Positions 24,739 to 34,782 of a DNA stretch of 64,000 bases are shown here, piece by piece. Made by a program: the position numbers and the translations under genes. Location of the stretch: positions 17,665,754-17,729,753 of the forward strand of contig VZDJ01000623.1 of assembly GCA_008694505.1 (NCBI GenBank), given 5' to 3'. Each line of letters opens with the position of its first letter. Within the stretch, counting starts at the first letter, position 1. The notes under the pieces were generated by a model that had not been told where the DNA came from, searched no databases, and saw only the letters and a program-made list of their open reading frames with translations. Source of the DNA: Cyanoderma ruficeps. Lineage: Eukaryota; Chordata; Aves; Passeriformes; Timaliidae.

Positions 24739-25000
24739 CTTTGATCTTGTTACCGTTGGTGGAATCTCCATTATCCTGCACTTTGAGCGGGCTCCCTTCA
24801 TCACCCAGGAGCACACACTGTGGTTACCGTGGGATCGCTTCTTTGTGATGGAAACCATAGTCATGAGGCATGAAGAGAATGAGATCCCAAGCTGTGACCT
24901 CAGTAACTTCGCCCGGCCCAACCCTGTGGTCTCTCCATCTCCACTCACTGCTTTTGCAACTTCCTGCTCAGAGAAAGGTCCTATTGTTCCTGAAATCCAG
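24739..25000 (+). CDS. TENM4: Exon C: transthyretin-like domain end, FN-plug start
   Basis: This 262-nt exon completes Ser and then has 87 full codons, ending in phase 0. It reads [20 protein letters not shown], then [20 protein letters not shown], then the loop [20 protein letters not shown] and finally KGPIVPEIQ. It closes the transthyretin-like sandwich and enters the FN-plug segment that seals the YD barrel. The acceptor TTAAAACAG has a weak pyrimidine tract, and the donor is CAG|GTATGA. From memory, other teneurins carry Asn where this protein has the second Val of LVTVGG. That is two base changes and would merit a read check. A CR1 copy starts 34 bp into the next intron. Confidence 0.96.
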
Positions 25001-25034
25001 GTATGAACCGTCTGACCTGAGGGACAACTCAGAA

Positions 25035-25215
25035 AATCATAGAATGGTTTGGGTTGGCAGGGACCTTAACAATCATGTGGTTCCAAGCCCCCTGCCATAG
25101 GCAGGGACACTTTCCATTACACCAGGTTTTTCAGAGCCCCGTCCAACCTGGCATTGAATTGGGTTTGGGGCATCCACAATTTCTCTGGGCAACCTCTGCT
25201 AGTGGCTTCTCATCC
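25035..25215 (-). mobile_element. CR1 LINE fragment next to the exon C donor
   Basis: It starts 'aatcatagaatggtttgggt' and continues 'ggcagggacactttccatta', 'ggcatccacaatttctctgg'. This is the complement of a CR1 3' end. It begins 34 bp after the last base of exon C. Confidence 0.92.
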
Positions 25216-26408
25216 CCTTCTTCTTTCTGTGCTTCTTTTGACAGCTTTGAGCAACACAAATGCAACTAACAATAAAATGCTTTCCCAACAATAAGCATTC
25301 CCTGTTTGTTACCCCATTTTCAGACATTTGACAGGAGCACTCACTCCCGGGCACTCGCTTTACCAGATTTCTTTTCCCTTATCCCTGAGAGATGGAGGCA
25401 AAGCACTTGTGACTGACAGCACATGAGCTGGGACCCTTTTGTGACTGACAAGCCCTTGGTCAGTCCTTTCCCATTCAACATGCCCAGCACCAGGCTGATG
25501 CCCTTCCTCTGCTCTAATGCCTGTCTTCTGTTCAGGAGCCAATTCTACCCACTGGGCACTATGAACCTTGGTGGTGGAGTGTTGGAATGAACTTTCTCAT
25601 GGTTGGAAGTCACACCCTCTTGCTCTACACAGTTGCTGAGATATGCAGTCAGCCAGCAGATGGCTGAGAAGGGGCCAGCCTGCAGAGCACCTCAGCTGTA
25701 TTGCATTTCATGACATTTGGAATAGATGAGCAGAGAGGGCTACCTTTAATTTCTCATCCTCATTTTCCTTTTTTTTTGAGGAGGTGTGAGTAAGATAAAG
25801 AGCCTTAACAATCTCTGTGGCTTCGAAGTATTTTGTCAAATGGAAAGCTGTGTTTTAAACTGAATAGTCCAAAAAACCAAATTACCAATTTTCCTTAAAA
25901 GCACTAATTCTATTGAAACATATGGATGTAGCAGCATTCAACCTTTGCTATCTTGGACATGCTGTTCTCTGGATTTTATATGCCTGTGTTCAGCATGTCA
26001 TGAGTATTGCTTTTAGTGACAATAATCTGCCAAGGTGGAAATAATAACAGGTGTAGAGACAAATTGTGTGCTTCCGGTGTGACTCCACTGGGGCTGAAGT
26101 ACCATTAATGAGGAAAGAAGTAACTTTATACCTTCTAATTTTAATAAAGCAGGTGCTAAACTCAGCAGCAAATAAAGCTAGTGGTCTCTTTACCTTTCCC
26201 TCTGGACCAAGTCTTATGATCTTTTCTCACACTAATTTCTGTCGCTGTATCACACACACAAAGGACGAGGCAGGCAGCAGAAGGTCAGGTAGGAAAGTCC
26301 TATTTTAATTTTTCTGACTCCACTTTATATACACATTTTACAGAAGGCAAAAGATTGGCTACGCAGGTTGCCACTTCTCTGACCTCGTTGGTGAACATCA
26401 CCATCAAT

Positions 26409-26437
26409 CATATTTCTCCTCCCAGAGGAGAAATATG
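26409..26437. repeat. Perfect 13-bp inverted repeat, 3-nt loop
   Basis: CATATTTCTCCTC is followed by CCA and then by its exact reverse complement. The RNA or single strand could form a stable hairpin. The origin is unknown; the AT-rich flanks could be part of an old LTR-like element, but I cannot support that. Confidence 0.9.
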
Positions 26438-26763
26438 TAAACAAAATAGAAAATTCTAAATATATACATAGCTTACAGAAACTGCGTGAGAATCTCCACT
26501 ACAAAATTGCAACCACTCACAAGGCAAGAAAACTTAGGGCGACAAATTTCCAATTACAATTCCTGCATAATTACTAATTAAGTCCTGTATCTTGTAAAGT
26601 CCATCTTGTTATGAATTCTTGGTTCAGAATCTTGGTTTCTACATTTTTTTATCAAATAAACAAACACCATGAAAGGCAGTGCTGCCTGGGAAAAAGCAAA
26701 TATCTCATGCAGTGCAACTAGGATCATAACCTCAGTCATTATTTGGTACCACAAACACATTCC

Positions 26764-26885
26764 AGTAGACCAGGCTGCTCAGAGCCCCATCCAACCTGAC
26801 TTTGAATGCTTCCAGGGATGGGGAATCTACCATCTCTCTAGGCAACCTGTGCCAGTGTTTTACCACCCTCATCAAAGATATTTGG
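26764..26885 (-). mobile_element. CR1 LINE fragment, antisense, tail missing
   Basis: It reads 'agaccaggctgctcagagcc', 'atccaacctgactttgaatg', 'ggcaacctgtgccagtgttt'. The tail complement (atcatagaatgg) is missing, so this copy lost its 3' end or was interrupted. Confidence 0.85.
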
Positions 26886-29425
26886 TGCCATTTGAAATGT
26901 CCTGATGATGCCCTGCTTGGCCTCCAACTGCCATTCCAGAATGATCCCCCTATCAGTGTCCTGCATTATATCTTCTGAATCCTTGAGAACAGCAGATCAC
27001 TTGGACATCCCAAATACCACTAGACACCTGTGGTTATGGAATCTAATGCATAAGAAAGATTAATTTTGAGATCATAAGGAGTTCAGTTGTCTGGATGGAT
27101 ATGTGCCAAATATCTGAGCTCCCATTTAAGTGGACAGAAACCTAATCAGTACATCAGTGGAGCCTACACATCGCTTAAGCTGACCACCCTGAACCTTTCT
27201 GGTTCTCACTGATGGTATCAGTTAGATTCCACTGACTAAAAATGATGTTTACATGCCTAGCTCACATGAGCACATTTACAAGTTGACATCTGGATTTAGA
27301 TGCCTTAAACTGGAATTGAATCCCACTCTTAAGTTTACAAGGCAACACCAGCCTTCTAAAGAGTCTGTCTGTGTCTGCTGTTAGCTGGAGGGAAAACCTG
27401 AAGGTACAGTTCAGAGGAGACAGCTAACTTAGGCTCCTAAGTTGAGATAAGATGAATCCCATATATGATGAACACAGTACTTTTCCTGTGTACCATATGT
27501 CTGAGCTAAAACCTGTAAATCAATATTCCACCTCAAATATTGACCACTGAAGGTTAGCAAAGTTTGTGGTGCAGGAGTTTACAAGACAATCTGATTTGTG
27601 GCAGAGTCCTGACTGTACCTCAGTTCAGAAATGGACTACTTTTCATTTCTATACTGGATGTGCATACAATAAAAAATAACCTAGCTGTCCATTCCTGCAG
27701 CTGCATTTTGTAATATACAGTTCTCAGTAGGGAAATGTTAAATATAAAAGGTGTGAGCACATAGCTGGGAGGAGGTGACAAGCAGATAGCAGGGCTGGGA
27801 AAGAGATTTTGACAAGTGGGTAGATAAGAACCTCATGAGCTCCAACAAATAAATGCAGAAATAAATGCAGTGCTCTCTACCTGGATGCATTCAAAAAACT
27901 TAGTAGTGCATTTTTAATATTTGATTCAGGTACCTATAGACAGATTTGGGACCATTCAGGATGCCCTGAAGTGTCCCTTCAGGCCTCCAGCTGTAGTTTA
28001 AGAAAGGTGGAGATGTCAGAAAGGTCCACATCAGAGTTGCCATGCCCTTACATAAGTTGTGGATGCCATAGAACATTTCAAAAGCACTACATGCCTATGT
28101 TAAGGCCCATGAATCAGACTCTAAATGGTATTTTTTTTTTAATTCTCTCTGAGCATCTTACAAGAAAAAAAAAAAAGACATTGACTCTTCCTTTCCTGTT
28201 TGCTGGCAGAGTGAAGAGTAGCTGTAGAAGGCATGTGTAACCCAGCACATGGAAACAAGATTTCCTACCTTGTCTCATGCAAAGAGTAGAAAAATTGCTA
28301 CTAAGATAAGAACAGATCAACACCACAGAGCCAAAAGAACATGACAGTGAAAATTGCTACCCTGTGTAAATCCCCAGTAAGCCTGAAGAAGCAGCTCTTC
28401 TGCCTCCCACCCTTGTGGCTGGTCCTCGTGGACCTCTTTAAAAGAGCAGATTATAGTGGTTAGTCTGGGATAAACTCTTTCACAAGGCCTGCAGTCACAG
28501 CATATGAATGTGTCTGGGCCAAACAGCAATTATCAAATAGTAATAAGGGTACAATTTAGCTCTTGTTACTTCTAGCACATTCAGATTATTTTAAAGCTTG
28601 TTTTCCCCCTTTTCTCCCACTGATATCCTACCAAATTATACACACCCCTACCAGTGCTGTATTTTGTTGCTAGCTTGTCACCACTTACAAACTACAAATA
28701 CATTTTGAATCACCTGAATTACTATTTGAACCCTCTCTTCAAACAGACACCTTTAAACACAGCCCCTTTTGCGGCTCAGTGCCTTGGCAGCATTGGGCTG
28801 ACCTTTTCTTTGGAATGGTAGACAGCAGAGATAAATCACAACAGAGAGAAATAATAACTTTTGACAGGGATCTGAAACAGACTTTCCAAATAGTATCTCC
28901 ATGGCAATTATTTTTGCATGTATTTATCCTAATGGGGTTACATATGAAGACAGATTTGATAAAAGGGAACACCTTCATTGCAGTTTGGCTCAGCTCGTCT
29001 CTGGTTGAGGCTGGTCCTTGTCCAGCTTGTTGCTGATCTCATAAAATATATTTTTAAAATCCTAGGTTTTCCCAGTTCTGTCATATTTCAGCCTCCTAGG
29101 CACTGAGATATGTAAATTAAAAAGACTGCATTAGAGAAGGTAAATATTTATGAGCACAGTGGAATGGGGATTTAACTGCTGGATGTGTCTGTCTTCAAGT
29201 GCTGCAACACTCAGAGCCTTTTAGTTATCACTTGAAAAAGTGTTGGGCCTCGGATAACATCTCAGAAGAAGTGTTTTTGGGGGACAGATTACAAGATTTG
29301 TCATTTTTGATAACACTGACCAGAAAACTTGTAAGAGTTGGGCAACTCACTATGCCAGGGAAGTTTGCCACTCCCACACAGAAGGAGCTGGGTGTAGGAG
29401 TGACATAATTTGGAAGGCAGGAGGG

Positions 29426-29535
29426 TCATGGAATCCTAGAATCTCCCGAGTGGGAAGGGACCCACAAGGATCGAGTCCAGCCTCTGGCCCTGCACAGGAC
29501 ACGCCAAGAATCACACGGTGATAGATGTGATCCTC
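29426..29535 (-). mobile_element. CR1 LINE fragment, antisense, other subfamily
   Basis: 'catggaatcctagaatctcc', 'tgggaagggacccacaagga' and 'ctgcacaggacacgccaaga' belong to a CR1 subfamily distinct from the 25035 copy. The element lies opposite to the gene. Confidence 0.85.
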
Positions 29536-30959
29536 TCCTTCTGGGTGGATCTCTTGACCCACCTGCCTTCAAGCTTCCCCACCCTTAATATTCAGAAAGA
29601 TGATTATTGCTAAGGAAGTATTTCTCAAGGTCATTTAGGGTACAGCACACTGAAGGACATTAGAAGTGGCACAGGAGAGAACTCTGCCAGCTGTGACATT
29701 TCAATACATCCCATTTTTCCAGCTTTCCAGCTCACTGATAAGCTTCTATCTTTGTTTTTCAATCTTTGCCAGAGGTTGCTGACTTGTGCCAAAAAATGTG
29801 CAAGTTGGGTATTTACCTAAGAATGAAGTTTTCTTAAAACTGACAATTTTTTTCTCCTAAGACTTTTTTATCAGCATTTTGCATGGAAAGATCAGCACAG
29901 TGTCAGGGATATACTTGTATCACTTTCCATAAACTTGCCAAGCATTTCTCCATTAAAAAAAAGAAAAACTAAATTTGAAGCTCTGGTGATACTTCAGCAG
30001 GTAAATTAGCTGAAAATCCCATCTTTATTGAGACTTCTCTATTCTCAAATCAGAAGAAGCTTTCCCTGATGTTTCTTCAGTCTTCTCTAAAGTTTTGTAC
30101 TGTATTGGGTACCTGTTAGATAACTGTCCCAGTCAGTCAGAAAAACCCATACTTATGACTGGAGGAGAAAATGAACCAATTCACTTAGAATACAGAGGAG
30201 TTTGGAAAAGAAAGAGAAGGACAAATGCAAGGAAGGGAAGGGAAAGAAGTTGTAGCTGGTAGGTCAGGCCAACAGTTTTATCACTTAAGTAGGAAGGAAA
30301 GGAATTTTAAGTAAGTACTAGAATAAGCAGGAACAAAAGTGAGGTCAGAAAATAAGGGCAAGAACAGACATTAAAAAAAAGGGCTAGAGGTCGATGTAGA
30401 ATCAGGTAGAGGGTCAGAAGGGAGGTAGGAAAGGAGCAGTTTCAAAGAAGGAGAGATGGGTAAGTCAGAGAAAGGGTGGAATCGGGATTCACTAAAGTCT
30501 TGGAGAGAATTGCATGTTATTATCAGGACCAGGAAACATCCTTAAGGCCAAGTAGGGCGTGATATTTACTGGGAAAAGGAAGCCGGGAGACAAAAATTAG
30601 GGGCTTCTAAAACCTATGATGATAAAAGACAGAAAATGGAAGCTAAACTGATGGCCTGTAATTATTTGAGATCCCAGGCTCTTTTCTCCATGGGAGAGTG
30701 AGTCCCTTTGTAAACACTGACTTAATGTGACACTTGGTTCTCCTGTTCTCCCATGTAACAGAGATGGAGAAGGCGGGAGGCATCCCTTAGCTTCCAGAAA
30801 TAAGTTACGTGCATGATTTCATACTTGATGCCTACTAGGTGCCTTTTTAGACATGCCTGCCAGAGCTTTTGTACAGGTGTGTTTGATAAATTACAGCTTC
30901 ACTGCCTTTTCCTGTCTGCTCGCTGCTGATTTAACACCTCGTGGATTGCTTTTCCACAG

Positions 30960-31227
30960 GCTCTACAAGAGGAGATTAACGTTTCCGGCAGTAAAATAAA
31001 AGTGAGTTACCTGAGCAGCCGCACAGCTGGCTACAAATCTGTGCTGCGGATCAGCATGACCCACCCCACCATCCCCTTCAACCTCATGAAAGTCCACCTC
31101 ATGGTGGCCGTCGAGGGACGCCTCTTCAGAAAGTGGTTTGCAGCAGCTCCAGACCTGTCCTACTATTTCATCTGGGACAAGACAGATGTCTACAGCCAGA
31201 AGGTGTACGGGCTCTCAGAAGCCTTCG
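30960..31227 (+). CDS. TENM4: Exon D: FN-plug
   Basis: This 268-nt exon enters in phase 0 and ends with one base of Val. It reads [20 protein letters not shown], then [40 protein letters not shown] and [20 protein letters not shown]. These are the strongly conserved strands of the FN-plug. NVS near residue 7 is an N-glycosylation sequon. From memory, mammalian TENM4 has a different sequence with Cys in this loop. The acceptor is TTTTCCACAG and the donor is TTCG|GTAAGTG, a near-consensus pair. Confidence 0.97.
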
Positions 31228-31371
31228 GTAAGTGACCCCAGAGTTTGTGCCTCCTTTTAGAAGCAGCTAAGTGGCAGTGATAGACCTTGTCCCAGATCAG
31301 CGCGGTCTGACTGCAGACACATGAAATGGTCCCTGCAGATTCTCTGCAGCACACATTCCCCAGCAGATGAC

Positions 31372-31510
31372 TCACAGAATGGTCTGGTTTGAAAGGAATC
31401 CTAAAGACCATTTAGTTCCAATGCCCTAGTCGTGTGCAGGGATGCCACCCATTAGATCGGGTTGCCCAGAGCCCCATTCAACCTGGCCTTGAACACTTTC
31501 AAGGACAGAG
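31372..31510 (-). mobile_element. CR1 LINE 3' fragment, antisense
   Basis: 'tcacagaatggtctggtttg', 'accatttagttccaatgccc' and 'attcaacctggccttgaaca' match the complement of the CR1 3' end. The copy starts 144 bp after the exon D donor. Confidence 0.9.
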
Positions 31511-32930
31511 TACAGATACTTAATCTGTTCTCTGGCTCATGGCCCAGCTTGTACATCCTGAGCTGCTCCGATCATACTCATACAGAAGGAATTAACTGGG
31601 ACTAGAAGTGTTTGGCTGCCTCTCGCCTATAGCCAGAAACTGTCAACACTGCTTTGAAAGGAATCCCTAGGATAGAGCCCTGATTGCCACTGCTCCTTGT
31701 GCCTGACCTTCAGGATTGGTCTAATCTTAGTTTCCCTTTATTACCCATTCAAGAATGCCATCCCATACTGGGTGTTTAGTGGGCAGAAGTGATGCAGTTC
31801 TGCAGTGATTGCTTCCCATCTGTCAACACCCAGTGGACATTCAGTTACAGGCCTTCAACTGAGTCTATACTAGACCTTTCAGGCTGCCAGGAAATGATAC
31901 CAGCAAAATGGGAGAGATCCCAAATTAGCAAACACAGCTCCTGTTGACAGAAGGATGGTTCACTGATGGCTCATACCTCAACTGAAGATAAGTCTTTTTT
32001 AGAGGAATTGCAGGATGCCTGGTTTTCCAGGAGTAAGAATTAGATGCCTTCCTCCTCTCACTCAGGCTCAGCTGCCTTGAGCAGACTGAATGATACACCC
32101 TGCTGAGCCTTACCCAGTTCAGAGTTCACACGGAGAAATGTGTCCTGGCAGCATATACTGAAGGACTATGCGTGCATGCTCTTTAAAATACTAGATCATC
32201 ATTGGGTCCTGGAATGCTCCATGAAGCAACTCTGCAGCTCCAGAGTACCCAAGCAGATCTGAGGACATCAGCATTCATGCTTTCAATGATTCACACCTCC
32301 AGAACAGTGGAAAATATTGACCTTTCGTATCCTAACTTACATCTTTTTCTGACAAAATGTGCAAAAGACTATGTTTGATGGTGAGTCCTGAGTTCTCTCA
32401 CTGTTCAGCACTTTTGAAAGACTCTGGTAAATTTGTAAGATCAGACTTTTTTTTTTTCTATCTAGTAAAAAAAAATAGGATCTATGTAATTTCTTTTCAT
32501 TTGTGTGAAACTTGCAGTTCTGCTCTGCTTCAGCTGTAAAGATTAGAAGAAGAAAAGCATACCAATGAAAATGGTCCTTCTTCTTCCTGAGAAAATCGTA
32601 AAGGAATCATTATTCTGTCAAAAACATGATTTTCCCTCTGCTGACACAATTTTAAGCAACTGCAGCGTGTTCAGTGGAGTTACTCCTGAAAGGCTCTGAT
32701 TAGACATCATGGCAAGGAAACTCTTGACATTAAAAATGACCACAAGTCAACCTGGCTGAGATTGTTGCCTCTGAGGGACTCACTGCCCCATGCATGAATT
32801 GTGCAAGTCTTTACCTTCAAAGAAAGATCATTATCAAGATCAAGTTCCTGGCATGCCCTCTTTGATCAAAGAAAGTAGATAGGAGTAAAATTCTCTCATC
32901 TGAGAGTCCAGCAATGGTTTACAATCTCAA

Positions 32931-32980
32931 GTCATAGAATATCCTGAGTTGGAAGAGACTCAGGGAGATCAAGTCCCCAT
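32931..32980 (-). mobile_element. CR1-like LINE tail remnant, antisense
   Basis: Only about 50 bp are recognisable: 'gtcatagaatatcctgagtt', 'ggaagagactcagggagatc'. It is a strongly truncated copy. The call depends on this short match. Confidence 0.65.
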
Positions 32981-33270
32981 CCTAATATCCACTGTTTCAA
33001 AATATATCATTAAAACAGTGTCTTTTAAATTTTTGGCATATTCGCTCAACACCTACAACGACATTGACCTTTCTAAATGCAGAATAGAGTTTTAAGAGAA
33101 AAATTATTATGTGCATTATGATTGTGCATTATGTTGATGACGTTTTCAATTAAATAAACGACTTTCTGTAGAAATGCTCTTACCCCTGCTCAGTTTTGAC
33201 TCTGTGTGTGCTGGCACTGCATTTCTGGGTTACTAGTTTAAGGAGTCTTTTGTTTCTGTCTTGTTTACAG

Positions 33271-33414
33271 TTTCAGTAGGTTATGAGTATGAATCCTGTC
33301 CGGACTTAATCCTGTGGGAGAAGAGGACAGCTGTGCTTCAGGGTTATGAAATCGATGCTTCCAAACTTGGAGGATGGTCCCTGGACAAACACCATGCCCT
33401 CAACATACAAAGTG
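33271..33414 (+). CDS. TENM4: Exon E: FN-plug end, linker to NHL propeller
   Basis: This 144-nt exon starts with two bases of Val and ends with one base of Gly, so entry and exit phases match. It reads [20 protein letters not shown], then [20 protein letters not shown] and HALNIQSG. This stretch joins the FN-plug to the beta-propeller and is nearly invariant among vertebrate teneurins. The acceptor is TTGTTTACAG and the donor is AGTG|GTAGGT. Skipping it would keep the frame but remove conserved structural residues. Confidence 0.97.
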
Positions 33415-34416
33415 GTAGGTTGTCTGTGACACATAACAGGAATACAGCACCCAGTTCCTCCTTATCATTAAGAATTCAAGAAAAGGAAAGGAAAGAAACC
33501 TGAACAACACATGTGCTCTCTCGTGTATTTTACTTGCAAGTTATTTCTAGTAACCTACATTTAGAAGCAGTTTGGTGTGCAAAATGTAAAAGAAGCTGGC
33601 CATCATGAAGGAGTTGAATGTCAGCCCAACTTCGTAGTGTTGCAGAAGAAGGGTATTAACAAGGAAAATATTCCTAAAATAACGAAGGGGAGCCTATTCA
33701 GATTGGAGCTGTCACTAAGCATAAATCCATCCAGAGGCATGCTCCAATATGCCAAGTGTACTTGCAAAACAAGAGGCTTCATGGGTCCTAAGGGAGAATG
33801 GAAGATTCCAGGGTCCTTGAAGACTGCTGAGGACTGAAGTAGGGAGGCTTAAAAGCTGATCAGAACGTGTTCAAAGGTAGAAGCACTGTGTCCCTTTGGA
33901 TAATAGTGGTATGGGTGCGAACATCTAATTCAGACCACATCACTGCTGAGAACGCTGCACTTAGAGGGAAAACAGGCAGAGCTCCTCTAAGACTTTGCAG
34001 ATGAAACATTTCTCTAGAGAATGTCCCATGATTTTTCCAGCTTTTTTTTTTTTTTTTTTTTTTTNTTTTTTTTTTTTTGCCTGGTAGGCTGTGAATTACA
34101 GGGCAAGGAGGAACAGACAGGGCAGGTAAAAATCCATAAGGTGCTGCAAAGTGTATTTCATTCAAAGGCAAAGACAGTCTTATTCTCCCTACGTATTTTC
34201 CTTCTGCCGGAAATGTAACGGGTCTAAAAAAAAATACTTAATTCAGAAAAGAGGCTCCTCTTTGAAACTATTGCAAACAATACTATGAAAGATGATAAAC
34301 CTTCTTGCTACTTAACACATTCCCCAGCTGGCATGCAGCATTGCCAGTTTGTGCTCCCTTTGCTCTCAGTCTCCCTGTTTCTTTTGTTTCCATAATACTG
34401 TTTTCTGTCTCTCTAG
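33415..34416 (+). other. TENM4: Intron E-F (1.0 kb)
   Basis: This is the shortest intron in the window. It starts GTAGGTTG and ends GTCTCTCTAG. A poly-T tract with an undetermined base lies at 34042-34078. An open frame of 86 codons at 33577-33837 resembles no known domain. Confidence 0.9.
34042..34078. repeat. Poly-T tract with one N
   Basis: About 36 Ts are interrupted by a single N at 34065. The N is most likely an assembly join in a homopolymer, so the length is uncertain. Confidence 0.95.
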
Positions 34417-34666
34417 GCATCTTGCATAAAGGAAATGGGGAAAACCAGTTCATTTCCCAGCAGCCACCTGTAATTGGAAGCATTATGGGCAACGGCCGCA
34501 GACGAAGCATTTCTTGTCCAAGCTGCAATGGTCTGGCAGATGGAAACAAACTCCTGGCTCCTGTTGCCCTAACATGTGGATCTGATGGAAGTCTTTATGT
34601 TGGAGATTTCAACTACATCCGAAGGATCTTTCCCTCTGGCAATGTCACCAACATACTGGAGCTGAG
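34417..34666 (+). CDS. TENM4: Exon F: NHL beta-propeller, first blade
   Basis: This 250-nt exon starts with two bases of Gly and ends with AG of Arg (or of Ser when the microexon is skipped). It reads [20 protein letters not shown], then [40 protein letters not shown] and [20 protein letters not shown]. The repeat unit '[20 protein letters not shown]' is a typical NHL blade. NVT is an N-glycosylation sequon. The acceptor is CTCTCTAG, with T rather than C before AG. The donor is CTGAG|GTACTC, which departs from GTAAGT at +4 and +6. Confidence 0.97.
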
Positions 34667-34753
34667 GTACTCTGCTGAACATGGCCGTTAGAGTAATGCT
34701 CTTAAGTTCTGCAGAAATCCTATGTACCCAAAAGAAAAATGAGCAAAACTCTT

Positions 34754-34782
34754 AAAAAAAAANAAAAAAAAAAAAAAAAAAA
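34754..34782. repeat. Poly-A tract with one N
   Basis: A run of As with one N at 34763 sits 87 bp downstream of the exon F donor. It is complementary to the poly-T tract upstream of the same exon. Confidence 0.95.

Larger units (their letters stand above)
25001..30959 (+). other. TENM4: Intron C-D (6.0 kb)
   Basis: It starts GTATGAAC and ends TTTTCCACAG. It holds antisense CR1 copies at 25035-25215, 26764-26885 and 29426-29535, a 13-bp perfect inverted repeat at 26409-26437, and a purine-rich stretch at about 30180-30490. No gene is recognised in the remainder. Confidence 0.9.
31228..33270 (+). other. TENM4: Intron D-E (2.0 kb)
   Basis: It starts GTAAGTGA and ends CTTGTTTACAG. Antisense CR1 pieces lie at 31372-31510 and 32931-32980. 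The remaining sequence holds no recognisable gene. Confidence 0.9.

Noticed and set aside
26285..26620. Possible LTR remnant around the inverted repeat
   Set aside because: No paired terminal repeats, target duplication or internal coding sequence could be recognised, so an element call is not supported.
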